This document shows, piece after piece, positions 8,491-18,068 of a stretch of DNA of 64,000 nt. The position numbers and the translations under genes were made by a program. Position 1 is the first letter of the stretch. The number at the start of each line of letters is the position of its first letter. The DNA lies in NCBI RefSeq assembly GCF_014640815.1, contig NZ_BMHM01000001.1, positions 716,875 through 780,874 of the forward strand, in the 5' to 3' direction. The notes under the pieces were generated by a model. The model did no database searches and had not been told where the DNA came from. It worked only from the letters and a program-made list of their open reading frames with translations. The stretch is from Vreelandella lutescens. GTDB lineage: Bacteria > Pseudomonadota > Gammaproteobacteria > Pseudomonadales > Halomonadaceae.

Positions 8491-11400
8491 TGCCTCATAT
8501 CATGAACCGCGAACCCCTTGAGAAAGCGCCGCGCCGCGCCCTGGAAGCTACCGTTGTTAAAGCCCGCGATATCGCCGAACTGGCTGCCACCCAAGCCCTC
8601 ACTCGTTTAACCGTGGGCGATACCAAACCCGCAGATTACCTGAGCGATGCCCAGCGCAATCTGCGTAACCGCTTGCGCGCCCATGGCCGCCAATTGGGTG
8701 ATATTAAAGCTGCCAATGGCCAACAGAGCACCAACAAGCTGATCACCGAAGTCGCCTACGAGCATTGGCACCGCATGTTGTTCGCCCGCTTTCTGGAGCA
8801 GAACCACCTGCTGATGTACGACGAGCACACGCCGCTGACTCTGGCCGAGTGCAGTGAGCTAGTACAAGACCCGGACGCCCTGCGCGATGACCTAGAGCAC
8901 CGCTGCCACAGTGGTTGGGAGCTGGCCGGCGTGCTGGCCTCGAAAATGCTGCCACAGATATTCCGTATTGATTCGCCGGTATTCGAGCTTGAGTTTGCCC
9001 CTGAGCATCAGCGCACCCTAGAGCAACTGGTCACAGGCTTGGCTGCCGAAACCTTCCAGGCCCAAGACAGTCTGGGTTGGGTTTATCAGTTCTGGCAAAG
9101 CAAGCGTAAGGAGCAGGTCAATAAGTCTCAGGTGAAGATCGGTGCCGATGAACTGGCTCCGGTAACCCAGCTGTTTACCGAACCCTACATGGTCAGCTTC
9201 CTGCTGGATAACAGCCTGGGCGCCTGGTGGGCCGGTCAACGCTTAACAGACCACGACTGGCAAACCGCTAACAGTGAACAAGAGCTACGCAACAAAGCCG
9301 CCATCCCGGGCGTGCCACTCAGCTACCTGCGCTTTGTGCAAGACGACCAAACCCAGCAATGGCAACCCGCCTCCGGCACCTTCGATGCCTGGCCCAAACG
9401 CTTAAGCAAACTCAAAGCCCTCGACCCCTGCTGCGGCTCCGGCCACTTCCTGGTCGCTGCCTTCCTGATGCTGGTCCCGATGCGCATGCAGGCCGAACAG
9501 CTGAGTGCCCAACAAGCCATCGACAAGGTGCTCAGCGAAAACCTGCACGGACTGGAGCTGGACCAACGCTGCGTCGAGCTGGCCGCCTTTGCTGTGGCCC
9601 TGGAAGCCTGGCGTTACCCCGGTGCCGGTGGCTATCGCACCCTGCCAGAACTGCACCTGGCCTGCAGTGGCCTGTCCATCGCCGCTGCTCGCGATGAGTG
9701 GAAAGAACTCAGCCGCAAGGCCGGCAAGCAGAACCTGACCATAGCACTGGACTGGATGTACCAGACCTTCAAGGATGCCCCGGTACTCGGCAGCCTGATC
9801 AACCCGCGCCGCAGCAAGGCCGCGCAAATTGCCCAGTGGAGCGAATTGCAGCAACTACTGGGTGAAGCACTCACTCAGGATCAGGCTAATCAGCAAAGCC
9901 AGGCCGACGGTGAAATCTCTGCCCTGACCAATCGTGTGGAGGCCGGCATTGTCGCCCAGGGCTTGGCCAAGGCTGCCGAGCTGCTGTCCTGTCAGTACAC
10001 CTGGGTGATCACCAACGTGCCTTACCTGGCACGCGGCAAGCAGCACGACACCCTCAAGGACTACTGCGAAAGCTATTATCCCGAAGGCAAGAACGATCTG
10101 GCCACGGTGTTTCTAGACCGCTGCCTGGAGTTCTGTGTGCAGGGCGGCACTACCAGCGTTGTATTGCCGCAAAACTGGCTGTTCCTCACCAGCTACCGCA
10201 AATTCCGCGAAAAGCTGTTGCATCAAGGCGACTGGCGCCTTGTCGTGAAGTTGGGTGGTGGGGCTGAAGCCTTTGAAGTTGGCCCAGGTAATATAACGAA
10301 CATCGCTATGGTGAGTATTTCGCGTGGTAATTACTCAGTGCAGTCAGCTGATCTGTTGCAGAGTGGCGATTCGGTCAACTGCATCCGTGGCGTGGATGTC
10401 TCTGAGTATCGAAATGCTATTGGTAAAGCCACGGCCCTTTTTGACGAGGAAATAAAGTCTTTTAGCCAAGTAAAACAGTCAGAGAACCCAGACTGTAGAA
10501 TTAGTTTTGAAGATTTATCTGGAGCGTTATTAGAAGAATTTTCAGATTCTTATGCTGGTCAGCTGACAGGTGATAATACTAGGTTTGTATTGTACTCCTT
10601 TGAACTTCCTGAAATAACCAAAGGATACGAATTCTTTAGTAGCACAGTTAAATCAACGGGTTTTTATTCTGGAAATCAGCAAGTAATTTTATGGGAGAAT
10701 GGAAAAGGTAAGCTTGCTGAGTACAGAGAAGAGTTAGCCAAGACGCAGTATGCTAGCGGTGGGTGGAAGCAAGGTTGGCAAGGTTGGGGGGTTAAGGCAA
10801 TTAGGATATCCCAAATGGGACAGCTGCCAGCCACCTTACATCAAGGATCTCATTACGACAGTAATGCCGCAGCAATAATCCCCAAGAACGAGACTGAACT
10901 GGCGGCAGTTTGGTCATTTTGTTCTTCACCTTACTTTATTAAAAGTGTTCGACTGGTTGATCAGAAACTTAATGTTACCAATGCTACTTTTGGTAAAGTC
11001 CCCTTCGACCTCGACCACTGGACCAAAGTCGCTGAAGAACAATACCCCAACGGCCTCCCCCAGCCCTACACCAATGACCCCACCCAATGGATCTTCCACG
11101 GCCATCCCTGTGGCTCGGTGACTTGGGACGAAGAGACAAAATGGACCGCCCACGGCGATTTGCGCGTTGATGACAGCGTGCTGCAAGTCGCCGTCGCCCG
11201 CCTGCTCGGCTATCGCTGGCCCACAGAGCTGGACCCAGATATGGAACTGGCCGCTGAACAGCGCGAATGGGTCGAGCGCTGCCAGGCACTGGCCGGTTTT
11301 GTCGATGACGACGGCATTCTTTGCCTGCCGCCGGTACGCGGCGAAAAGGCCGCCGATCAGCGCCTGGAAGCCCTGCTACAAGCCGCCTATGGCGATGCGT

Positions 11401-12041
11401 GGACCTCCCCGCTGAAAAACCGCCTGCTCGATGCCGTCGGCAGCAAGTCCCTCAGCCTCTGGCTGCGCGACAAGTTCTTCGAGCAGCACTGCAAACTTTT
11501 CCAGCACCGGCCCTTTATCTGGCATATCTGGGACGGCCTAAAAGACGGCTTCAGTGCACTGGTCAACTACCACAAGTTCGACAAGGCTGGCCTGGAGCGC
11601 TTGATCTACACCTACCTGGGCGACTGGATTCGCACCCAGCAAGCCGGCCTGGCCAACGGCGAAGACGGCGCCCAGGAACGCCTCGCCGCCGCCGAAGCCC
11701 TGAAAAAACAACTCGAAGCCATCCTCGAAGGCGAACAACCCTACGACATCTTCGTCCGCTGGAAGCCCCTCGCCGAACAACCCATCGGCTGGACCCCCGA
11801 CCTCAACGACGGTGTGCGTCTCAACATCCGCCCTTATATGTTAGCCCGCGATGTCAGCAAAAAAGGCGCGGGCATTTTGCGTTGGAAACCCAATATTAAA
11901 TGGACCAAAGACCGCGGCAAAGACGTTGAATCTGCCCCCTGGTACAGCCTTGGCCTGGAATATGACGAAGGCGAGGGTGCACGTATTAATGATCATCATC
12001 TGGACGTGGCTGAAAAGCAGGCGGCTAGGAATAAGTCATGA
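8490..12041 (+). CDS. pglX: BREX-1 adenine-specific DNA methyltransferase PglX
   Basis: PglX methylates the sixth position of adenine in a non-palindromic host motif, marking self DNA. At 1183 residues it has normal length. The AdoMet-binding motif I, DPCCGSGHF, is near residue 312 and the catalytic motif TNVPYL (the BREX variant of NPPY) near residue 509. Base composition changes sharply inside the gene: codons from about 10300 to 10990 (residues about 604-834, the target recognition region) are AT-rich, while both flanks are GC-rich. This suggests a swapped specificity domain. The frame is open throughout, and the gene overlaps the next one by ATGA. Confidence 0.95.
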   Translation: MPHIMNREPLEKAPRRALEATVVKARDIAELAATQALTRLTVGDTKPADYLSDAQRNLRNRLRAHGRQLGDIKAANGQQSTNKLITEVAYEHWHRMLFARFLEQNHLLMYDEHTPLTLAECSELVQDPDALRDDLEHRCHSGWELAGVLASKMLPQIFRIDSPVFELEFAPEHQRTLEQLVTGLAAETFQAQDSLGWVYQFWQSKRKEQVNKSQVKIGADELAPVTQLFTEPYMVSFLLDNSLGAWWAGQRLTDHDWQTANSEQELRNKAAIPGVPLSYLRFVQDDQTQQWQPASGTFDAWPKRLSKLKALDPCCGSGHFLVAAFLMLVPMRMQAEQLSAQQAIDKVLSENLHGLELDQRCVELAAFAVALEAWRYPGAGGYRTLPELHLACSGLSIAAARDEWKELSRKAGKQNLTIALDWMYQTFKDAPVLGSLINPRRSKAAQIAQWSELQQLLGEALTQDQANQQSQADGEISALTNRVEAGIVAQGLAKAAELLSCQYTWVITNVPYLARGKQHDTLKDYCESYYPEGKNDLATVFLDRCLEFCVQGGTTSVVLPQNWLFLTSYRKFREKLLHQGDWRLVVKLGGGAEAFEVGPGNITNIAMVSISRGNYSVQSADLLQSGDSVNCIRGVDVSEYRNAIGKATALFDEEIKSFSQVKQSENPDCRISFEDLSGALLEEFSDSYAGQLTGDNTRFVLYSFELPEITKGYEFFSSTVKSTGFYSGNQQVILWENGKGKLAEYREELAKTQYASGGWKQGWQGWGVKAIRISQMGQLPATLHQGSHYDSNAAAIIPKNETELAAVWSFCSSPYFIKSVRLVDQKLNVTNATFGKVPFDLDHWTKVAEEQYPNGLPQPYTNDPTQWIFHGHPCGSVTWDEETKWTAHGDLRVDDSVLQVAVARLLGYRWPTELDPDMELAAEQREWVERCQALAGFVDDDGILCLPPVRGEKAADQRLEALLQAAYGDAWTSPLKNRLLDAVGSKSLSLWLRDKFFEQHCKLFQHRPFIWHIWDGLKDGFSALVNYHKFDKAGLERLIYTYLGDWIRTQQAGLANGEDGAQERLAAAEALKKQLEAILEGEQPYDIFVRWKPLAEQPIGWTPDLNDGVRLNIRPYMLARDVSKKGAGILRWKPNIKWTKDRGKDVESAPWYSLGLEYDEGEGARINDHHLDVAEKQAARNKS

Positions 12042-13840
12042 TTAAATCCGTTTATAACTATCCGGTATCCACGCTCCTCGATATTGAAAGCGGGGTGGTT
12101 TATGCCATTCCCCGCTACCAGCGTGAGTACACCTGGGGCCGCGCCCAGTGGGACGCGCTCTTTGATGACCTGCTAGATAACGAGCCTCATTACTTTCTTG
12201 GCTCGATCATCTGCATTAATCAATCGCAAGACGCACTGACCGTACAAAGCTTGGAGCTGGTGGATGGCCAACAGCGAATGACCACACTTTCGCTGCTGCT
12301 GTCTGCCGTCTACCATCGTTATAGCGCGCTGCCTGATCTTGGAATGGATCAGCAGATTGAACTGTATAACCTCAAGCACAAGCTAGTATTGAAGAAAAAG
12401 CCAGATCAGCCTCGGTTGATTCCCCAGGTTCAGAATAATAATCAGCAGGACTATTTCTCGATTCTGGGTCAGGTAGGCATTCTGAGCGATGTAGAAGCCG
12501 TGGCCAATGCCGGAAATCGGCGGGTAATGAAGGCATTTCGTCACTTTTTAAGCCGCATAGAGCTGTACCTAGAACATGCCACTGACCCTGTCGCTAGTCT
12601 TCAGGCGATGCTGGAAAAGGTCAATACCGCCACACTGGTCAAGATTGAAGTGGCTGGGCATTCCGATGCCTACACGCTGTTTGAGTCACTGAACAACCGC
12701 GGCGTGCCACTGACCGCTATTGATCTGATTAAAAACAAGCTGTTGGCCGTGCTGGAGTCAAAAGATCCCGGTAGCATCGACAAGCATTACAACCGTTGGA
12801 AAAAGGTGCTTGACGCCTTGGGGGACGATTATGCTGTTCAGGAGCGCTTTTTCCGTCAGTACTACAACGCTTTCAAGCCCGACCTGAAGGACACTGTATC
12901 GGTACCGGTAGCCACCAAGTCGAACTTGATGCAGGTTTACGAAAAACTGATAGCCCATGATGCCGAAGGCTTTTTGCAGAGCATGATTCGCCTGTCAGAC
13001 CATTATGCGCAGATTATTGGCTACCGTGCTGTGCCTGAGCAACCAAAGCTATCGAGTCTGCTGTTGTCACTGGACCGTATCCAAGGTGCCGCTGGCTATT
13101 TGCTGCTGTTGGTGCTGTTTGAGCGGCAATCAACGCTACAACTCAAGCAGGAGCATCTAGAGCAGGTGGTAAACTTCTTGATCGCCTTCTTTGTGCGTCG
13201 TAATACTACCGACTTGCCACCTACACGTGATTTGACGCGCATCTTCATGGATGTGACCGAGGCGATCATGGTGCTGAGTGGTGATGCGGTAGTCAGCCAT
13301 ATCAAACAGTGCCTTGCTGTAGAAAGCGCTAACGATGCGCAGTTTGAAAAAAGCCTTAAAGGCCCAGTTTACGAAGATAATAAAGCCGTCTGCCGCTTCG
13401 TGCTGTGCGCTCTGGAAGAAAACCGTATGACCCGTGAAACTCAAGTAGATTTATGGGCGCTGAAGGGCAAACAATACCTCTGGACTATCGAACATATCTT
13501 CCCCCAGGGTGAGAATATTCCTGCCAGCTGGGTGCAAATGATCGCTGATGGCGATACCACTTTAGCTGAACAATATCGGCAAACCTACGCACACTGTCTG
13601 GGTAACCTGACCATCTCGGGCTACAACAGCGCGCTGGGTAATAAGAGCTTTGCGGAAAAGCAGAGCCGTGCCGATAGCCAGGGCCGCCAAGTCGGGTATA
13701 ACAACGGGCTATACTTGAATCAGTCATTAGCTGGCGAAAGCAGCTGGACTATTGAGAAGCTCAAAGCCAGGACGGAGAGCTTGGTGCGAGAGGTAATGGA
13801 GACGTATCCTTTGCAAGGTTTGATGACAGATGGCCGTTAA
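12038..13840 (+). CDS. DUF262/DUF1524 protein, GmrSD/BrxU-like restriction enzyme
   Basis: The 600-residue protein joins an N-terminal DUF262 domain (IPRYQREYTW at 24-33 and LVDGQQRMT at 74-82, the ParB/DndB-like nucleotide-binding motifs) to a C-terminal DUF1524 His-Me nuclease (TIEHIFPQGEN near 481-491, then NLTISGYNSALGNKSF). This is the architecture of GmrSD and BrxU, type IV enzymes that cut modified phage DNA. The E. fergusonii pEFER BREX operon also has BrxU between pglX and pglZ. Overlap with pglX by ATGA ties it to the operon. Target modification is unknown. Confidence 0.85.
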   Translation: MIKSVYNYPVSTLLDIESGVVYAIPRYQREYTWGRAQWDALFDDLLDNEPHYFLGSIICINQSQDALTVQSLELVDGQQRMTTLSLLLSAVYHRYSALPDLGMDQQIELYNLKHKLVLKKKPDQPRLIPQVQNNNQQDYFSILGQVGILSDVEAVANAGNRRVMKAFRHFLSRIELYLEHATDPVASLQAMLEKVNTATLVKIEVAGHSDAYTLFESLNNRGVPLTAIDLIKNKLLAVLESKDPGSIDKHYNRWKKVLDALGDDYAVQERFFRQYYNAFKPDLKDTVSVPVATKSNLMQVYEKLIAHDAEGFLQSMIRLSDHYAQIIGYRAVPEQPKLSSLLLSLDRIQGAAGYLLLLVLFERQSTLQLKQEHLEQVVNFLIAFFVRRNTTDLPPTRDLTRIFMDVTEAIMVLSGDAVVSHIKQCLAVESANDAQFEKSLKGPVYEDNKAVCRFVLCALEENRMTRETQVDLWALKGKQYLWTIEHIFPQGENIPASWVQMIADGDTTLAEQYRQTYAHCLGNLTISGYNSALGNKSFAEKQSRADSQGRQVGYNNGLYLNQSLAGESSWTIEKLKARTESLVREVMETYPLQGLMTDGR

Positions 13841-13879
13841 ACTAAGCGCAATTAAACTCGTCCATGCTGGAGAATAAAG

Positions 13880-15157
13880 ATGCTTAAAGAGCTCAATTTG
13901 ACCAATGTTGGTCCAGCACCTTTGATGGAGCTGGAGTTCGGTGAGCGTTTAAACCTGGTGACCGGTGATAATGGTTTAGGCAAGAGTTTTTTGCTGGACA
14001 TTGCCTGGTGGTCGATGACCCGTAAGTGGCCAGCAGAGCTTAACAACAGCTTGACGGTTGGCAAAAAAGTAAAGCCGTTGCCACGAAAAGGCGGTGAGAT
14101 AAGCTTCACCTTTACCGGTAAAAGCAAAGATGAAAGCTATAACAGTAATTACCAGCCCCGCGAAGAGGCTTGGACAGGCCGAGCAGGCCGACCCGCTAAT
14201 CCTGGCCTTGTGCTTTATGCCATGAGTGATGGCAGCTTTGCCGTTTGGGATCCTTCGCGTAATTACTGGCAAACCAAAAATAATGTAGATGTGCAGGAGC
14301 GCAGGCCCGCCTTTGTATTTAGCCCTGCGGATGTGTGGGATGGCCTGGAGGATGAGGGGAGTGTGCTCTGCAATGGCTTAGTGCAGGACTGGGCTACTTG
14401 GCAGAAGGAGGGAGGGGAAGCCTTCAAACTGCTGAAGAAAGTACTCAAGGTACTGTCACCGAATGATAAAGAGGCAATGGTGCCTGGTAAGTTGGGCAAA
14501 TTGAGCCTGGATGATGTAAGGGATATCCCGACACTTACCATGCCCTATGGCCAGGATGTACTGGTGCTCCATGCATCGTCTGGTATGAAGCGGGTGATGG
14601 CATTAGCTTATTTTATGGTTTGGGCCTGGCTGGAGCACCGCAAAGCGGCCGAGCATCTTGGGGAAGATCCCACCCATCAAGTGGTATTTTTGATTGACGA
14701 GGTCGAGTCGCACCTGCACCCAAGTTGGCAGAGAACTATTGTTCCTGCGTTGCTTAATGTGATGAAAGAACTGACCAAGCGGCCAGATGTACAGCTAATC
14801 ACTGCCACTCACTCACCCTTGATTATGGCATCGGTTGAGCCGCTGTTTGATGAGCGCAAAGACGCCTGGTTTGATCTCGATCTTGAACAGGGTGAGGTGG
14901 TACTTCGCAGGCGCCCATTTGTGCGCCAGGGTGATGCGTCGCGCTGGTTAATCAGTGAAGCTTTTGATCTGGGGAGTTCGCGGTCATTGGAAGCCGAAGA
15001 TACTCTGGAGCAAGCGGCAAAGATCCTTTCTGAAGAGGTCATTGATGAGCAGTTGGCAAAAAACCTTGATGCCAAGTTGCGCACTTTGCTGGGCGATACA
15101 GACCCGTTCTGGATTCGCTGGCGCTATGTGGGTGAGAAACAAGGTTGGTTGCAATGA
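13880..15157 (+). CDS. AAA/ABC-type ATPase, Septu PtuA-like
   Basis: The 425-residue cytoplasmic ATPase has Walker A GDNGLGKS at 29-36, an ABC-signature-like SSGMKR near 233, Walker B VVFLIDEVESHLHP near 268-282 and the switch ATHSPLIM near 311. This is the OLD/SMC-like layout of PtuA in Septu and of ATPases paired with HNH nucleases. It begins 39 bp after the DUF262 gene with its own ribosome site, and its stop overlaps the HNH gene (ATGA). In such pairs the ATPase forms a ring that holds the nuclease in check. That role here is inferred. Confidence 0.8.
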   Translation: MLKELNLTNVGPAPLMELEFGERLNLVTGDNGLGKSFLLDIAWWSMTRKWPAELNNSLTVGKKVKPLPRKGGEISFTFTGKSKDESYNSNYQPREEAWTGRAGRPANPGLVLYAMSDGSFAVWDPSRNYWQTKNNVDVQERRPAFVFSPADVWDGLEDEGSVLCNGLVQDWATWQKEGGEAFKLLKKVLKVLSPNDKEAMVPGKLGKLSLDDVRDIPTLTMPYGQDVLVLHASSGMKRVMALAYFMVWAWLEHRKAAEHLGEDPTHQVVFLIDEVESHLHPSWQRTIVPALLNVMKELTKRPDVQLITATHSPLIMASVEPLFDERKDAWFDLDLEQGEVVLRRRPFVRQGDASRWLISEAFDLGSSRSLEAEDTLEQAAKILSEEVIDEQLAKNLDAKLRTLLGDTDPFWIRWRYVGEKQGWLQ

Positions 15158-15753
15158 TCCCTGTTACTGAGCAGCCCGAGCCTGCAGATTTCGATGCAAA
15201 GGTACGCAAAAAGGGTTTGGCGCATCTTAAAAAGAAAGGGTTTTCTTTAAACCAGCCTCTGCCCCCTAAAGCAAATATCGAGCCGTACTGGCGAGAGTGT
15301 TTGACTGACCTGCACCACTCATACTCCGGCATTTGTGCCTACCTTGGTGTTTATTTTGAGCGAGTAATGGGCGCAGCAAGTGTTGATCACTTTATAGCCA
15401 AGTCAACGAATGCTGATTTGGCCTATGAATGGAGCAACTATCGTTTGGCATGCTCAACGATGAATAGTCGTAAAGGTGCTTTTAACGATGTACTGGAGCC
15501 TTTCTACCTTGCGCCTGATTTGTTCCGCCTGCAGTTGTCCACCGGACATATTTATCCAAACCCGCGGCTGGCTGCTAAAGCAATGCGTCTGGTTGAAGAA
15601 ACAATCGAGCGACTGAGGCTTGATGACCAGCAGTGTCGTGAGTTGCGTGTGAGCTGGTACCAGGATTATCTGGAGCATGGGCTGCCGTCTGATTATTTGA
15701 AAAAGAAATCACCTTTTGTCTGGCACGAAGCCAACCGCCAGGGGCTGCTATGA
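15154..15753 (+). CDS. HNH endonuclease, Septu PtuB-like
   Basis: The 199-residue protein carries a compact HNH nuclease: a CAY cysteine at 61, the catalytic SVDHF (His79), YEWSNYRLAC with Asn95, and a following MNSRKG. This spacing is typical of HNH partners of AAA ATPases, including PtuB of Septu and retron Ec78. The preferred ATG at 15154 overlaps the ATPase stop by 4 nt; an upstream in-frame start at 15145 lies inside the ATPase gene. The end overlaps pglZ by 4 nt. Substrate is inferred to be nucleic acid; no retron reverse transcriptase or msr/msd is nearby. Confidence 0.8.
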   Translation: MIPVTEQPEPADFDAKVRKKGLAHLKKKGFSLNQPLPPKANIEPYWRECLTDLHHSYSGICAYLGVYFERVMGAASVDHFIAKSTNADLAYEWSNYRLACSTMNSRKGAFNDVLEPFYLAPDLFRLQLSTGHIYPNPRLAAKAMRLVEETIERLRLDDQQCRELRVSWYQDYLEHGLPSDYLKKKSPFVWHEANRQGLL

Positions 15754-18068
15754 AACTGATTGATCTGTTGGCTAACGAAGTACGTGCCAGCGCCACCTAT
15801 AACTCCAATGTGCAGGCTGCACCCAGCGCGATCCTTTGGACGGATAAGCTGCGCCAGTGGGAGTCAGCGTTGCCATTACTTCGGGCTGCATTACCTGAGT
15901 TAATTGTGTTGGGCGACTATGCACCGGAAGACAAAACCGGCCCCGCCATCTGGATCAAATGCGTGGTTGAGGGCGTTCTACCCGACGTTGAGTTGCCAGC
16001 TGACCGTATACCGATTGTTTATTTACCAGGTTTTGAGCGCAGGGATTTGCGCGCTATCAGCACCTGCCCAGATTCCCTCAAGCCATTGGCTGAATTGCAG
16101 TATCGTGGCTGCTGGTGGATTTACAACAATTCAGGCCGTGACTGGACAGTGAATGCTTTTCTGGTGTCTAGCAACGGTGGCGCTGGCTTGGATGTAGCAA
16201 AAGATGAAAAAACCCAGCAGGCCATGCTGCGCGTGTTACCAGAAACCCTCGAAAGTGAAGACGAGGAGCTGGCCAACCGCCGTCTGGAAGCGGCAGACTT
16301 TAACAAACTGGTTAGCAGTGACCCAGTGAGAGACCTGCTGAGCTGGATGAACGACAGCAAAAGCTGCCTGGAGCGCTGGGATCAGTCGCGTTGGCAGGCG
16401 CTAGTTGGCATTTGTGAAACCGAATACCACTTTAACCCTGAGAAAGAGGGCGAGCTGACCGCTGCCGAGTTGCTCTGCCAGCGGCAGGGGATTTGGGAGA
16501 GCGTATGGCAGCGTTATGTAGAGTCGTGTCATTACTATCCTTATATTCCGCAGCTGCTACTCAAGGTCCAACCTGACTTGGCGGCCAATGGCGAGAGCTA
16601 TCCTGCCATTAACGCTGATGAAGAACAGCAGTTGGAGCAATCCTTAAACCGCCTGCTCAGCCAGGATTCTGCTCAAGCCCGGCAAGCCTTACTAACATTG
16701 GATAAACAGCACGGCAATCGTCGTCGCTGGCTTTGGTCTGAACTTAGCTTAGCGCCACTCGCTGGCGTGCTGGAGCATTTGAGCCTAGTGGCGGAGAAAA
16801 CCGCCAAGGTGTTTTCCGGGGCAGATGCCGATGAAATGGCAGCGCAATATCAGGCGTCCTATTGGCAGGCTGATGATGGTGTGCTTAAAGCCTTGGCTTT
16901 TCCGTTACCAACCCATCAACAAGTGTTGGTTCAGCAGGTTCTTGCGCTGATTTATACACCATGGCTGGATGAGGTAACCCGAAACTTTCAGGGCTTGGTC
17001 AAAGCAAAGGGCTATCCTGGCTCTGACCAAGTCAATGAAGCCACTGCAGAATATGCAGTGGGCGGGGAAGTGGTTTTTTTCGTTGATGGCCTTCGCTATG
17101 ACATCGCCCAGCGTCTTTATCTTGCTTTGCAACGGTTAGGAGAAGTGCGACTAGCGTCAAATTGGGCTGCTTTACCGTCCGTAACAGCAACGGCTAAAGC
17201 TGCGGTGACGCCAGTAAATGATCGTTTGACCGGCAGAGTCACTGACCGTGACTTTGAGCCTAGCTTGCTAGATGACGATAAGGATTTCTCTTCCTATTAC
17301 TTGAAGAAGTTTTTACAGGAAAAAGGCTGGCAGTACTTGGCGGAAGGAGACTCGGGTGATCCAACGTCGAATGCTTGGGTACAAAGTGGCGACATCGACA
17401 AGGAAGGACACGTAAAGGGCCTGAAGCTTGCTGCACGTATCGACAGCTTGTTGGCTGAGATAATAGAGCGAGTGGAAGAACTGATAGCCGCAGGTTGGCG
17501 AAAAATCCGTATCGTCACCGACCATGGGTGGATGCTGACCCCAGCACCTATGGCGAAAGTTGAACTGGCCAAATATGTGACCGAAACCCGCTGGAGCCGC
17601 TGCGCTGTCGTTAAGGACTCTGTAGATACCGGCTATCAACAGGTAGGCTGGCACTGGAACAGCGAAGTCAGTATCGCCATGGCGCCTGGTGCCTGTAGTT
17701 TTAAAGCTGGGCAGCACTATGACCATGGTGGCTTAAGCTTACAAGAGTGCCTGACGCCGGTAATCGAAGTGCGCAGTACCCAGCCTCCAGTCGCAGCATC
17801 AAATATTACGGCAACCTTATCTGATCTGCGCTGGCTTGGCTTAACCTGCAAGATACAGGCAGCAACCAGTGCTGAAAGTGTGGTGGCGGTTCTCCGCACA
17901 CATTCGGCAGACTCTGAATCGGAAATCACTAAGCGCAAGCCCCTCAAAGAGGGCAAATGTAATCTACTGGTGGATGACCAGTATGAAGGTACGTCGGCGG
18001 TCATCGTACTGCTGGATGACCAAGACAATGTGCTGGCGAAAAAACCGACATTAGTGGGAGGCGAATAA
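15750..18068 (+). CDS. pglZ: BREX-1 phosphatase-domain protein PglZ (type B)
   Basis: PglZ belongs to the alkaline phosphatase superfamily and is essential for BREX exclusion. The 772 residues begin with MKLIDLLANEV and a conserved AAPSAILWTDK block, which I recall as typical of the type B branch rather than the TIGR02687 type A. The metal-site motifs are VVFFVDGLRYD near 440-450 and IVTDHGWM near 588-595. The gene overlaps the HNH gene by ATGA and abuts brxL directly. This direct coupling means the inserted nuclease genes do not break the BREX transcription unit. Confidence 0.92.
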   Translation: MKLIDLLANEVRASATYNSNVQAAPSAILWTDKLRQWESALPLLRAALPELIVLGDYAPEDKTGPAIWIKCVVEGVLPDVELPADRIPIVYLPGFERRDLRAISTCPDSLKPLAELQYRGCWWIYNNSGRDWTVNAFLVSSNGGAGLDVAKDEKTQQAMLRVLPETLESEDEELANRRLEAADFNKLVSSDPVRDLLSWMNDSKSCLERWDQSRWQALVGICETEYHFNPEKEGELTAAELLCQRQGIWESVWQRYVESCHYYPYIPQLLLKVQPDLAANGESYPAINADEEQQLEQSLNRLLSQDSAQARQALLTLDKQHGNRRRWLWSELSLAPLAGVLEHLSLVAEKTAKVFSGADADEMAAQYQASYWQADDGVLKALAFPLPTHQQVLVQQVLALIYTPWLDEVTRNFQGLVKAKGYPGSDQVNEATAEYAVGGEVVFFVDGLRYDIAQRLYLALQRLGEVRLASNWAALPSVTATAKAAVTPVNDRLTGRVTDRDFEPSLLDDDKDFSSYYLKKFLQEKGWQYLAEGDSGDPTSNAWVQSGDIDKEGHVKGLKLAARIDSLLAEIIERVEELIAAGWRKIRIVTDHGWMLTPAPMAKVELAKYVTETRWSRCAVVKDSVDTGYQQVGWHWNSEVSIAMAPGACSFKAGQHYDHGGLSLQECLTPVIEVRSTQPPVAASNITATLSDLRWLGLTCKIQAATSAESVVAVLRTHSADSESEITKRKPLKEGKCNLLVDDQYEGTSAVIVLLDDQDNVLAKKPTLVGGE

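Noticed and set aside
13880..15753. Retron (Ec78-type) with PtuAB effectors
   Set aside because: No reverse transcriptase gene or msr/msd-like structured RNA is near; the genes are coupled to BREX genes instead.
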